DNA from: Phoronis australis
Taxonomy: Eukaryota > Phoronida > Phoronidae
Assembly (NCBI GenBank): GCA_002633005.1
Contig: NMRA01000794.1
Coordinates: 1 to 64,000 of the forward strand
Direction: 5' to 3'
Length of the DNA: 64,000 nucleotides
The notes beneath the pieces are model-generated. The model was not told the origin of the DNA, searched no databases, and worked only from the letters and a program-made list of their open reading frames with translations. A program made the position numbers and the translations under genes. How positions within the stretch are numbered: the first letter of the stretch is position 1; each line of letters starts with the position of its first letter. Positions 51,001 through 61,367 of the stretch are shown piece by piece.

Positions 51001-54000
51001 CATCAGTAAAATGTCTGAAGTCAGCATTCTGTGGAACAGCATGGCTGAGAAAAAATTGTTTTAAGAAATGTTGCAGTTATGAACAGTTGCCATTGCGTTT
51101 TTTTGTTAAACAATTCAAACCTGGCACAAAATGACAAAGAAATTAATATTTTAAAACTTCATCATTGTTTTTGAGACATGTATTTTGAACATTTTCATGT
51201 ATATGATATCTGTTGTGTTAGTGATGTCGTTGCTTCGCCTATTCGGTTCTTTAAACTACAGAGAACCTCCTTCCAGAAACCATTGCTGCTTGAGTCACTA
51301 GAACACGAATGCAAATAATATTACCTATGTTGCTTTCGGTCACTTGACCTAATAATACTTCAAAGCTGTGATAGTTTAGGGTTTTCATGAAAAACTGAAG
51401 GTTGGCCATATTGCAGGCAATTTCAGAGACGCCCGGTGTCGTTGTTCCTCAGGTTATTTTATGATTTTGCTATTTCATATTGAAGAACATTCATTCAACC
51501 AATCTAATTGTTCCCGTTCGAAACAATGGTGAACGCATATGAGCTTAGGCAACATAATTGGTTTAAGAGCTGTAATATTGCCAGGAGAATATACATATAT
51601 ATATATAATGAACGATGTTGAAATTCTTTTTACTGCAGAAAAGATTAATCATTGTAATTCAAGTTGACTACCCCTGACAGAGAAAGAGAGAGAGAGAGAG
51701 ACATTCAAAGTGAAATTAAGAAAATTAAACTGAGATGAGATTTTGGTTATGAAAACTTAGTTCATTGGTATTTTGATGTCGTGTCATGATTTCGTGACAA
51801 AGTTCAGAAAAAAATCCTGGAATTCGTTGTAGAGGGTGCAAAAACAATTGCATTTACCTTCATGGAACTTTGAATGATGACAAAAGATACGAACAAGCGA
51901 ATTACAAAATACTATGTGCGAATTCGTCATAAATTATTTTCACGTTTTTTGACATGTGGAGTTTAAGAATAGCGTTCAGACGAGTTCATGCGCCAGGAGG
52001 ATACCAAACTGCTCGAACCCAGGGCTTGTGTTAAAATGAAGATTAACATACGGGAACTTTGTCATGAACAGTAAGCAGAACTGAAACAAATTTTGATCGG
52101 GGGATGGCTTTTTATTGAAAATGAGGAGAGGATGAACCTGCTGTGCCTCTTTGTCTACGCTTGTGCTTTGCAATGTGTGCAAAAAACCAAAAACAGTGTT
52201 TAGTAATTGTATAATCTGCATACACAAAACGTGCCAGGAGTGTCGTAGATGAGGTAATGTTCCACGAAACATTATTCCGCGTATCGAAAGAGACCGTTTT
52301 GAATTAATCCCATACGGTTTGAATTCCTAAGTTTCTTTCATTTTTCGGCAGATTTTTAAAATGGTTCGCCCAGACTGTTCACGTGGCGGATCACATCCTA
52401 TATACATGCGCGTAAGGATACAACTTTTTCTAGTAAAAGAAACAGCTATAAATGTAACGATTTCATACTTGAAAAGGAACTACAAAGATGAAGACAACAG
52501 TAATTGTGCATTGAACTTGAAACATTTCCTGAAAATAGGTAAACATCAACATTTTATATTGTACACCAAAAACTCGCCGCCTGAGTTGCAAACAATATAA
52601 TATTAAGCAATTGAAAGCTAAGACAGAAGTGTCATATAATTAACATTTTTGCACAGAGTTCTTCTTGAATGTTATTTACACAGGTGCAATTGAATTTCTT
52701 TAAACTTTTTCGGAAAGTGTGATGATCGAATCGGCTAACGACACCGAGTCAACATTGACCTACCGTTTGACCTTCCCATTTAAGAGTACACGGTGTTTAG
52801 TGTTTACGTGACCGTATTGCACTCGACTGATTCAACGCGCTTAGCATTAAATTAGAAGAGTACTGCCATAGCAAAAAATATACAAGCAGAAGAAAATACG
52901 TCAGACGAATTTCATTTTGCAACGACGCCATCAGTACAATGTAAAAAAGTGCTTCAGAACCAGTTGCGTTGCGATTCTAAAGGCGCTGTGGAGACGTCAA
53001 GTGATAACCAGCGAGCAACGTGGCAGCCTGCTTCAGCTAAAAAGAATTTCTGTCAGTCTTGGGACATACTTACATGTAGCAACGGCTACTGGGGTAGAGT
53101 ATACACCAAACATTGTTGATATACGTACCTGACAGATGCCAGTGGTGCTCAGGTGGTACGTAGAATTCTGAGATCACTGGCGGCTGTTCGAAGGAAAACG
53201 TGAATTCGAAGGGTTCGCCAGTCGTAGTCGCCATATATTTCACATCAACTTTCCCAGGGGGTTCATACAGTAGTGAAAACGGGCCAGTTTCCTCTCCACA
53301 GTAACTGCAATAACAGAACTATTGGCAATTTGAAATGCTGGGGTGCACCACAAAAATAAAAAAACAAAAACTAATAAACTTATATTAAATTCAGTTAAGG
53401 TTTGAAAACATTTAGAGAGATATTGAATAACCATTATTTGAGATTACGCTTCGATTTTGCTTCATGTAACTTGCGATAAAATTCGTTTCATAATATTTTT
53501 GTCTAAACTGAAGTAGGATGAGTATCTTTAAATAAATAAAACATTGATTAGAGGTAAACGAAACACTGACAACATCGGTATACAAAAACACTAAAAATGG
53601 GCGGTAGATCGACTACAACTCCAAACACAACAAAATAGTTGAAAGGCATGTTATCGAGTGTTCTGCATCGGAACGAAAGCAAATAAACAGTGTAAAAAAC
53701 TCTATTTCACAACCTACTTCAAAATGAACGGTCACAAAGAAGAGATCATTTTACCATCGACCACGAAGCAAGAAGGTGACAGAAGGCCTAAAAATGCCTG
53801 GAGTCTTCCAAGTGGTAACTGTGAGTGCCACATATTACCATGCTGTCTCCGGTAAGAACGATGTATCACCTGAAGACGGTCTGTGGAATGACCTACCAAA
53901 ACGCCATGCTAATTTATACAGACTAGAGGTTGGTTAAATTAGACCCGTTGATTTTAATTCTGATGTCACTACAAAGGCACCTCAGAATGTGGTCTGAAAG

Positions 54001-55209
54001 TATTTTCCTATAATACTCATACCATGGACGCATATGACAATGTTCACGAAATCTTGGACTCAGCGCCACAACTGTAAATTATTGACAGTACATGTCCTCT
54101 TAGCCCTTCCCTAGGTTTCTGCTCAGTGCAGGCAGTACCTCTTAGCTTCACGAGTGAGACCGCAAGTTCCCCATCGCACCCAACCCTATGACAAAACACA
54201 AAGTACTTACCTTGCGTTCAAAGCATCGTTTTCAAGAAATGTGAGCGCACTTTTACTACAGCCACACGTGGGAGTCAAGTGAAGACCGTTGGGGAAATGA
54301 AGGTGCAGGCTCTTGTGTTGCAAGTGAAATGTCCAATGACAGTGCGCCAAAACATTCTTCTTGGACACCCTACCATTATTCATGGACTCAGTTATCGGTG
54401 CACTGTGTCCAGCAGAACAGTCAAACTCAGCTGCAACGTATAGAAATTATACATTACATGTGTGGCGTAGCACTGAAAAAAGTTGAGGGCTATAGCGTCG
54501 CAGCTCCCTATGGTTCGCCGCCCATGCATTATCATGTCAAAACATGATTCGGCAATCTTTGACAGGGCGATAACTGAAGGCCAGCGAAGGCACGACAAGC
54601 AGGGCTTGGTGATGGACATATGATGGTAGGTGCGAGAGTTCGTCTGCACACGTGATCGTAGTTATGCACGAATGCACCCTACGTGTATAACGCGCACGAA
54701 TAATGGTAAGTGCAAACATCAACCCTTAAAAACTCAGGCAAAGCCATCTACGAATGTAATCGTTTTGGCTCATGTTCATGAATACATGTAGATTCCGCTT
54801 GATTTTTGATACGATGTTACGGTGTCTAACTACATGTACACATGAGAAATATATGGACCAAGTTTCCTCATTTGATTGGTTCAGCCGAATAATCGACAGA
54901 CCTTGTTATTCCAGCTTGAAGTCTGAAATTTCGTCTTGTCCCATAAAGCACGGCAAAAGGTTTGATATTTTGAATGAAATTAAACGCAGTCAACACATTG
55001 TTAAAGTGCAGAGTTAACCAATACTGAACAAACAATCCTCGGAAATGCAACTAAACGTCAGTATAGTTTGACATAGCCTACGTATTCTGCTCTTAATCGA
55101 TCTTCAGCAAAAATCTGGAATTAAAGTTACCTCCAGTAGCAGTTTGGCAAAGAACGTCACCAAGGATGACAACAATAATGAAAGTGCAACAACTGTACGC
55201 CACCTCCAT
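33092..55209 (-). CDS. Gene B: secreted or surface glycoprotein with five divergent CUB domains and a mucin-like stalk (12 exons)
   Basis: Exon 1 encodes a signal peptide (MEVAYSCCTFIIVVILGDVL). Exons 2-11 encode five CUB domains, two exons each, phase 1-2 then 2-1. Exon 12 encodes about 117 residues rich in Thr/Ser. All twelve lengths fit the phases, giving about 813 residues. CUB domains are beta-sandwich binding modules of extracellular proteins. Here each second half starts YCG or LCG, the canonical fourth cysteine. The third-cysteine position is always C-x-C: TCGC, PCAC, SCVC, SCEC, SCDC. Domains 2, 4 and 5 also have an extra N-terminal Cys, and domain 3 lacks Cys2. Several N-x-S/T sites occur. 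After the stalk the transcript either splices at a GTAGGT donor (33138) or reads through 15 more residues to TAG at 33094-33092. A transmembrane segment was not found. Product name and ligand are unknown. Gene A is its tandem neighbour on the same strand. Confidence 0.8.
33139..33489 (-). CDS. Gene B exon 12: Ser/Thr-rich mucin-like stalk
   Basis: Acceptor TTCTTTACAG and donor GTAGGT, symmetrical phase 1-1, 351 nt. The translation is dominated by TSSTSTTSS-type repeats, then PPTKPMLFTSLTFASTTTSG. Such tracts are typically O-glycosylated, extended stalks (family knowledge). The plus strand is also open (Asp/Val repeats), but only the minus strand has matching splice sites and a compatible phase. 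The sequence is an imperfect GTTGTCGACGTAGACGAA-type microsatellite, so stalk length is probably polymorphic. Confidence 0.75.
35198..35370 (-). CDS. Gene B exon 11: CUB domain 5, second half
   Basis: Between GATTTTAG and GTATGC, phase 2-1, 173 nt. Reads YCGFYGSTFVHDVMDEGL, then LSYRTNDKVNFGGFKVTFEI. The FGGFKVTF segment is the usual CUB F-strand ending. Confidence 0.85.
36348..36576 (-). CDS. Gene B exon 10: CUB domain 5, first half
   Basis: Phase 1-2, 229 nt, donor GTAAAT. Begins EPCQPCGGDFQLVPSGTFKS, has RCDFTFNLQIGQTLVLTFER and the CxC motif HSCDCLRD. The acceptor (TGATTAAG) has a poor pyrimidine tract. Confidence 0.85.
37161..37296. mobile_element. MITE, CAGTGGCGGATC family (intron 9 of gene B)
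   Basis: Starts CAGTGGCGGATCTACGGG with a GGTTTAAACC palindrome and G/C runs just inside. The right end is indistinct, so the end coordinate is approximate. Confidence 0.5.
38663..38832 (-). CDS. Gene B exon 9: CUB domain 4, second half
   Basis: Between CGCTTTTCTTAG and GTGAGT, phase 2-1, 170 nt. Reads YCGRVKHAFIIRIDGPAEVE, then LQFISDMDVPFTGFFIGMTY. The FTGFFIGM segment matches the CUB F.GF consensus. Confidence 0.85.
39758..39998 (-). CDS. Gene B exon 8: CUB domain 4, first half
   Basis: Between TACCTTCCTTAG and GTAAGT, phase 1-2, 241 nt. Starts AKPCLTGRGCNITMTTTAS, with the Cys2 context ETCVVLTFVPENTMLVLDF and the CxC motif FSCECLFD. Potential N-glycosylation sites NIT and NET are present. 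Confidence 0.85.
40370..40459. repeat. Cluster of GC-rich palindromes, CCGACCGGTCGG
   Basis: Four overlapping copies of CGACCGGTCGG-like palindromes occur in 90 bp. The largest perfect one is TTAGCCGACCGGTCGGCTAA at 40420-40439. It is strikingly GC-rich against AT-rich surroundings. An assembly N follows at 40499. Confidence 0.85.
40782..40858 (+). promoter_or_regulatory. Possible core promoter and tiny first coding exon on the plus strand
   Basis: A TATAAAAAG box (40782-40790) is followed by a pyrimidine-rich stretch, an initiator-like TCAGTC near 40822, and ATGGAG directly joined to a strong GTAAGT donor (40847-40858). This is the arrangement of a TATA promoter with a two-codon first exon. 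No second exon could be identified. It lies within intron 7 of gene B on the opposite strand, so it may be fortuitous or belong to a mobile element. Confidence 0.3.
41853..41988 (+). mobile_element. Short MITE (136 bp), CAGTGG...CCCTG ends, copy 1
   Basis: Starts CAGTGGCGGATTTAGG and ends GGATCCGTCCCTG, imperfect inverted ends, with an internally deleted body relative to the 318-bp copy at 12.2 kb. No target duplication is obvious. Confidence 0.6.
43323..43458 (+). mobile_element. Short MITE (136 bp), copy 2
   Basis: The same insertion as at 41853-41988, carried in the second copy of the duplicated block. It is therefore not an independent insertion. Confidence 0.6.
44094..44266 (-). CDS. 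Gene B exon 7: CUB domain 3, second half
   Basis: Between AATATTTACAG and GTACGT, phase 2-1, 173 nt. Reads YCGSPAQMPFGFHVPANVSE, then VRIDFYGAALNYSIYFENS. NVS and NYS are potential glycosylation sites. Confidence 0.8.
46113..46341 (-). CDS. Gene B exon 6: CUB domain 3, first half
   Basis: Between CTTTTGTAG and GTAATA, phase 1-2, 229 nt. Reads HEACFQYGNRTSGTMTGPSL, then IHITYIFHVMAGHFLRFRVD and SCVCEKRG. The position that should hold Cys2 (before ITYIF) is not Cys, so the first disulphide of a normal CUB cannot form here. Confidence 0.8.
47062..47390 (+). mobile_element. MITE, near full length, intron 5 of gene B
   Basis: Left end ATTCGGATTTAGG (degenerate), right end AAATCCTGGATCCGCCCCTG. 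The interior matches the 12.2 and 16.1 kb copies in the opposite orientation, including a T-run and GGCTGGGCGCGCGCATCTGC. Confidence 0.65.
48232..48413 (-). CDS. Gene B exon 5: CUB domain 2, second half
   Basis: Between GTATTGTTGCAG and GTAAGC, phase 2-1, 182 nt. Reads LCGHLNHSFNLEVVGPGKFM, then VAFVSYGNTTADGFQASIN. GNTTADGFQASI matches the CUB SD..GF.A.. ending. Confidence 0.85.
49051..49267 (-). CDS. Gene B exon 4: CUB domain 2, first half
   Basis: Between TTTTCTTTTCAG and GTAAGA, phase 1-2, 217 nt. Contains PCGCGEHI, the classic SPGYPMNYPPHAHCVWSFDL and PCACEGGRLSLEH. This is the most canonical domain of gene B. Confidence 0.9.
51685..51701 (+). repeat. (GA)n microsatellite
   Basis: About eight GA units, in intron 3 of gene B. 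Confidence 0.8.
53129..53304 (-). CDS. Gene B exon 3: CUB domain 1, second half
   Basis: Between GTTATTGCAG and GTACGT, phase 2-1, 176 nt. Reads YCGEETGPFSLLYEPPGKVD, then VKYMATTTGEPFEFTFSFEQ. Confidence 0.8.
54211..54430 (-). CDS. Gene B exon 2: CUB domain 1, first half
   Basis: Between TACGTTGCAG and GTAAGT, phase 1-2, 220 nt. Reads FDCSAGHSAPITESMNNGRV, then AHCHWTFHLQHKSLHLHF and TCGCSKSALTF. It is divergent but keeps Cys1, Cys2, Trp and the CxC motif. Confidence 0.8.
55131..55209 (-). CDS. Gene B exon 1: initiator Met and signal peptide
   Basis: ATG at 55209, 26 codons plus one base, donor GTAACT, phase 1 as exon 2 requires. The core TFIIVVILGDVLC is strongly hydrophobic, with cleavage probably near CQTATG. 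The frame is open upstream to 55314, but this ATG best places the hydrophobic core near the N-terminus. Confidence 0.75.
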
Positions 55210-58200
55210 GACCAGAAGCCTATATGAATGACACGACCGTGAAGTTTGATGCTGACAATCTAGCCCAACCTTTACGTCAATTAGCGCTTTGATAAAATCG
55301 ATGCGCCGCCGCACCTGAGCATCAATTCTGTTTCGGTGAACAGTTAACGAATGTCAAGAACCATTCACTTGAATCACTACATGTTAGTCTTATTAGTGAT
55401 AAATTATTTCGTCGATTATCAAAGGTTAACTGCGAAAATTGTATCAGTTAGTTTGAAGAAAGTCGATTCGCTTTTGATTAAAACCTTGTACCAATGAGTT
55501 TGAATATACTGTGGATTCGCTTTTGATTAAAAGACAGAATCAAGTCTTTTGCAAGCAACAGACATTCGGCAACTGTGCATTAGCAGTTTAAGCATTTTAA
55601 ATTGATTAAAAGGGAATTGCCAGCCTTTCGATCAATTCCAATATCACGGGATAATTTCTCAGGATGGTCATTTCTCCAGAAGCATAAGCAAAACGAAATA
55701 CACAGTAGCCGGCAAAATACAAGTGTTTTCATAAAAACAGCCAGTTTTTTCAACTTTTCAAGGTGATGCGCTATTACGCCCCGAAATGTCTCGACTGCGC
55801 ACCCTGTTGCAATCCTCGAACTGACACATTTTGTGCAAACCATTGCAACGCACACCGTTGTGATAATAGTTGTTTTTTGGTGATACACCGACAAAAATAA
55901 GACATTTTGCTTTTACCTCCGATGCACAATCTCCTGCTCATTTGAAAGCAACATTCACCGGCTTCAAAACAGATTTCCAATGAGTTGATTTAACACCTAT
56001 CTCACGGAGTCACTGAGAGACGACCATACTTCCCATATTTCTCTGCATCTCATATGTCAATGGCAAATCACGTATTGTTGTTTTTTTTCCTCCGTCTAAC
56101 ATTTCCAGTTCGTCATATTTAAGCCATTCCCATCAATGTCACCGTTTTTGCCCATTAGTCATTCTGTTAACCGTAACGTCACCCCAGTTAATTTGCCTGT
56201 GCTACCAATAATTTCCCCAATATCGTGGGAAAGCGATCTAGTGAGCCTGGTCGCCTATCCCGGTCATCGGCAGTTCCACTACCCACAATTCATTACTTTG
56301 AAGACTTGTACATGTGTCCCATCAGACAACTCAAGATCAACACAATTGTTAGCATTTGAATGGAATCTCCAGACACTACAAATTGTCTCTATATGAAAAC
56401 ATGCATATCGGGCTCTAAAGATCCCCAAAAAATGTTGCAATTTAAGGAATGTTTGCTTATGGTCTCGCACCGTACTGTCAGCCAGGAGCGAGTGAGAAGA
56501 GATCTGTTTTCTCTCTTTTCAAGGGAAGATCCTTTAAAATCTCAAATTTATTTGTATCAGACGAGGAATCACTACAGTGTCGCAAATTGACATGTTCGAC
56601 TCACTAAGTCAGAATGTTTGACGAGACCACTGTCGGGTTGCTCCAATATTATCCTGCTATACGTGGTACAAACATTTACCTGGCCCAACATTTGAGGTAC
56701 ATACTTTCAACAATAGGTGGAGTTCGACTCCATCTGAACTTCTATCGAATAGTGCGTTGTGATTTTAGAATTACACGCACTCTTTTAAGGGCAACTACGA
56801 AAGTTGTCTGTTCGCGTAGGCTTTTGGGAATCACGTAATAAGTCATTCGGCTGGTGTTTAGGTGAAAATGAGTAATTTGGCCTGCAGTAACCTCCCCCAA
56901 TGTTTTAGGATCCATGTGAGATTGTGGTTCGTCTAGTTTCGTATTCCTTAGCTAAGTAGCGGTAGCTCTCTGACAAGTAGGCCTACTGTGCCCCGTTATA
57001 TCGGACAAAATCTTATTTGGTGTCCTGGGGCGGCCGACATCGACTCAAGGTAGACGATTACGTCGTTTGCAGCAAGGTGGCTCTTTCTAAGAATGAAAAT
57101 AACAGACGGCCGTCAGGGAATACAATGTATATGTAATTGCGTGACCCCATTGTAATGAAACCAATTGCATCCGACAGATTGTCAAGACATCTGCGGCCTC
57201 GACCTCACCATCATTGGTTGGCAGTTAATTGCTTTGGTTTCGAGACTTTACTAGTTTGAGTAAACCATGTGGTCAATTTGAGAGCTCAACCCTGGTCACC
57301 ATACTGGTGCCTTGGCCAATTTTCGAGTTTTAGCAAAGCCCAGGTGACGACTCTGGTGTTTTTCTTACAACTTTGCACTCAATGCACACCGTTTCGCCGT
57401 CTCTCTTCATTTAATAACAGACACCCATGTATGCAGTGATAACTCTCAACTAACACTCCGCTATTGATTCACGATATCGGACACATAACATTGGCGGATC
57501 TAGCGGGGGCCAAAAGGTCCCATAGCCCCAAAAATTCTCCCAGATTACATTTGGCAGTAGGGGAGTGCGAATGTCTGACGAGCAAAATCCTGGATAATAC
57601 TCTGCCCTAACCCCTCCCTAACCCAAAATCCTGGATCCGCTTCTGCCAGTGGGGGAATTAGAGGGGGGCCAAGGGGACCAAGGCCGCCCGTCTACCTTAA
57701 AAACCTGGATCCGCCGTTGCATTTGAGTTTTTTCGATGGCCAGCATTTTAAACAAGGGAACAAGACCCTCTGACACATTTTCTCTCTCTGTTAAAGTTCT
57801 CTATATATATATCTCAGTCTCAATTTCTAGGGCGCTATAGACATTTATTTGCAACCTGGCACGCTATAGTGTATCCCAATTCTTGAACTCGAGGTCAGGA
57901 ATGTGAACTTAGTCGTAACTCTTTAGCACCATTCGCATTCTTAACCTTTGAACTCGTGGACGAACCACACTAAGACATTTTCACTGAAGGTCTCGCGACC
58001 ATGTAAAAGATACGTGTGGGTATTTTATGTATGAGCGTAACTTTTCCCAGGGGGTGAAATGGAAGGTGAGGCATAAGCAACTGTTAAGCAATCCGTAGGA
58101 AGACGCGTCGGCTGTGACCAGTGTATCTCTGGTGCGCCAACGACAGATATCGAGAAATTTCACATCTTGGAGTTCAGTATGATGTCAAATTCTTCAAGCA

Positions 58201-59408
58201 CTGCATTACGCCTTCTTTTGCACTTAGATTCGTGCATCATGACGCCAGATACACAATATCTAGAGCTATCGAAAGGCATAGGCTTAAAGTATTTTCTCCC
58301 AAAAAGTGTTATAAATGTCTTACAGTTTGTTTTTTTCAGTAAGCGTACATGTAATTAGTCAAAATCCACCGTTGGCGTCTAAATTACAGAAAACCTGTCA
58401 TTCACATATGTTACCTAGCACGTGGTTTACTGCAGCCACTCGCGCGAGAGCTTTATTTTTCCCATCAGCCTTGGGAACCACGGCCATTCCTACATGTGCT
58501 CATCTATCGGTTGCCTTGGTTACGAGTGCAATCACTTCCGTCTCCTCCATGCATTTCAGTTCCTCGCAAACTTTAGGCATCACCGTATTGTTGACAGAGA
58601 GTAGAAAAGATGTGGCTTGCTTTTTTATGTATCATCGGGTTTAGCGATATAGATAAATAACCTACAGTATTGTAATTTGGCGTTGCACTTATTTCAGTTG
58701 AAATGACCGATTCACGGTCTTTTCGTTAAACAATATCTTCGATCGCACTGCGTCTCATTACCTCTGACCGTAACCAGTTGACAATGTAAAACTGCTGATC
58801 TGACCTTACACGTGCGCCATCTACTGGTATTTTTTGTGCGAAATGTTCCCCTACAGTGTAGATGATACAACTACCGCCATCAAGTTTCATCAGATTTTTC
58901 AAGACGGAGAACTTTGGGCTCATGTAAACTCTCGCATGGTATTACACTTACATGGACATTGCAATCAAATTTGAGCTGGACAGCATTGTTACCGATCCGA
59001 AATGTCTTCTTCTATACATGGTTTAGTCTCTATTTCATCAATTAGAGTGTCGAGGAAAACATAGTCGAACCTAACTCCAACCGTACAACAAAATTGTCCG
59101 AAGGGTTCCCTTTACTCGCATTACATACAGATAGCTTGACAGTTTGGGCATTGATCTACGAAGTGTCTAGCCTAACCTCCTAGCGAGCAACTTCTATTTT
59201 TCAGCTAAGGGATCAGAAGAGATTTAACAACTGGTGAGGCTTTTTGAACTGTTATATTTTCTGGGTGGAACGCCATTTGCTCGTTCTTTCTTTTTTCCAT
59301 TACCACTACTACAACTGCTGCTGCCCTCTATCGCTAGAACTACTCATTCAATAAATGCTACAGCAGCTTTAGCTCACGTTACAACACATTCCATGTTCTT
59401 GCGCTCAC
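55210..59408. other. Spacer between the two multi-CUB genes
   Basis: Probably gene B promoter and gene A 3' region. Candidate CUB-like scraps at about 58.7-59.05 kb were checked and rejected. MITE fragments lie at 57.5-57.7 kb. Protein-like minus-strand text at about 58.4-58.6 kb is unrecognised. Confidence 0.4.
57488..57720 (+). mobile_element. Two adjacent MITE fragments, GGCGGATC family
   Basis: The first runs from TTGGCGGATCTAGC to CCTGGATCCGCTTCTG (about 57488-57645). The second starts CAGTGGGGGAATTAG and ends ACCTGGATCCGCC (about 57646-57720). The matching text with the 41.9 kb copy (TTCTCCCAGATTA, TTTGGCAG, GTGCGAATGTCTG) is clear. Confidence 0.6.
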
Positions 59409-59560
59409 CTCCACTGCTGGAAGAAGTTGGGGTAACGGAAATTACTTCAAAGTGTAGCTTGAATCCTGGGTAGCCAAGAGAATTGTCTGTTACAAACGCT
59501 AGAATTATGTTGCCCCAGCCAACTGTCATGACAGGTATTGTAGCGTGAGTGTCGCAGAGT
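59409..59560 (-). CDS. Gene A exon: CUB2, second half
   Basis: Between AATTCTTCAG and GTGAGC, phase 2-1, 152 nt. Reads LCDTHATIPVMTVGWGNIIL, then AFVTDNSLGYPGFKLHFEVI and a Ser-rich end. Confidence 0.8.
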
Positions 59561-61331
59561 CTGAAGAATTGTAGAACAGTGTGATTATCAAACGTAGCAA
59601 TAATACTAACAACTACGGGTCACATAATGTGACCAATATATGACCTGTACGAAGAATTTTAATTCGTTTTACAAAAGAACAACTATCTTTACACAGGATA
59701 TATATCTGCTGGATGCTGCGCAACTCTTGCTTGTAAATTTTCGTAAGCAAAAATCCATATCGTTTTTTAATAAGCTAAATTGTATCTCTCCATTGAAGCT
59801 TAAGCAAAGCCCTCATTTCGTCTGAAAAATGTCTATGCACACTTTCATATTACGCATATTTTCTTTCGCTTTGGGCTCTGCTGCTTGACAACAGATTATT
59901 CGGTGAGCTTCCCTTTCTATCGTAGAGCCTGTATTTTTTCCAGCTATTTCTTTCTTAAGTTCTCTTGTGCCTTCTGACACTTAAGTTGCGTATTACCGAC
60001 ATCAGTCGGGTATTACCGAACATCTGCCGAAAATCACGAGTATTTTTGATATAATTACCTGAAGTTACCATCAGGTAGGTTGAATAACTTAGATCTACAT
60101 GTATCTGTTGACATCGAAATGGCACGGGTGTGCGTGCAATTAGTAGTTTAAAGTTTTCATGCAATCACCACACGTTTTGCACCAGTTGTTGCCGCCAAAT
60201 AAAAAATAAAAAGGTGAGGCAAACCCTTACACTTGTATTACCTTCTAATCACTGTACCGTTCACCATCACCTCCAAGTAATCGTATTTGCATTTCAGTCC
60301 TTCCACTTTGAATGTCGTGTTGGACCACAGACGAAAAACTGCCGATTCCGGGACACTAAACGTCCACATACACAGTTTATTGGAGGGATAATCAGATGGA
60401 TAATTAGGCGATAGCATGTTGCCTGTTTTGTACGGATGAATTAGCCCGTAGTGACTAGAGCAGGTGCTGTCTCCGTCTTAAAAGATAATTTCATAAATTA
60501 TTAAAGGACATCGCAGCAAAATACCAATACAATTAGATATCACATCGTGCATATACCCTGCCGAGAACTGAGTTCACATAGACAATGACAAAAATTAGTG
60601 ATACCCTAGTCATATACGAGGACATAAAATCTTAATCATAATGCCAGTAGAAATACATGTACATGTAAGTGTTCGCCTCCAATGAGGTCTCATAGTCAGA
60701 AATTTCCGCTCGTTCACGCGCCTTGGACCTGCCTCATAAAATTCTTCTCTCACGAATGCTAAACGTCTCACCGCATAAACGGAATTTACATCGATCCCTA
60801 AAGATTATTCAAATTTAGCAGATCAACCCTCGTCATTCACATCGTCTCTCAGACCCAGTGCGCTCGCTTTGAAGGCCGTCCCTTCTCGCACGACTTCACG
60901 TAACCTAAAACAACATCTCGCAACTGTGTTGGCCAGATCAATCTAGTTTGATTGCAGCATTCGTTTGACTCACATCACTAGAACGATTGAGTCGTTTAGC
61001 GGGACTTAAAATGCATGGGCAGGATATAATGCTCAAGATTAAGGTTGGTCTGTGGGCAAGTGAAGAGACGCGTCAGTCAACCAAGTTCGCCTCCCACTGA
61101 TAACCACCACCCCCAATTGATCAGTCCGCCTTTGGGAGCCACTCCACCATTGCCAGCTATATTTTAGACAAATCTCTGGTCCTAGGCAACGGTCTCCAAG
61201 AAATATCGGGCAAGCCTCCTCAGTCCACGCCATGTTTGTGTCATCCCAATCGTTTGGCACGCAACCTAGCTTCGTTAGTTTCACCTCATCCCCNTTTTCA
61301 AGATTAAACTGTCATCAGGAACCCTCCCCCC

Positions 61332-61367
<36 letters not shown>

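Noticed and set aside
51976-52272. 98-codon minus-strand ATG frame inside gene B intron 3
   Set aside because: No recognisable domain, not joined by phase-compatible splice sites to the flanking CUB exons. Probably chance.
55580-55894. Signal-peptide-like MKTLVFCRLLCISFCLCFW in a minus-strand frame
   Set aside because: No donor in the needed phase follows, and gene B already has a well-supported first exon at 55209.
58726-59050. Possible third CUB domain of gene A
   Set aside because: A donor GTAAGT exists at 58951, but the required frame meets a stop and lacks cysteines. The proposed second half has no YCG or LCG start.
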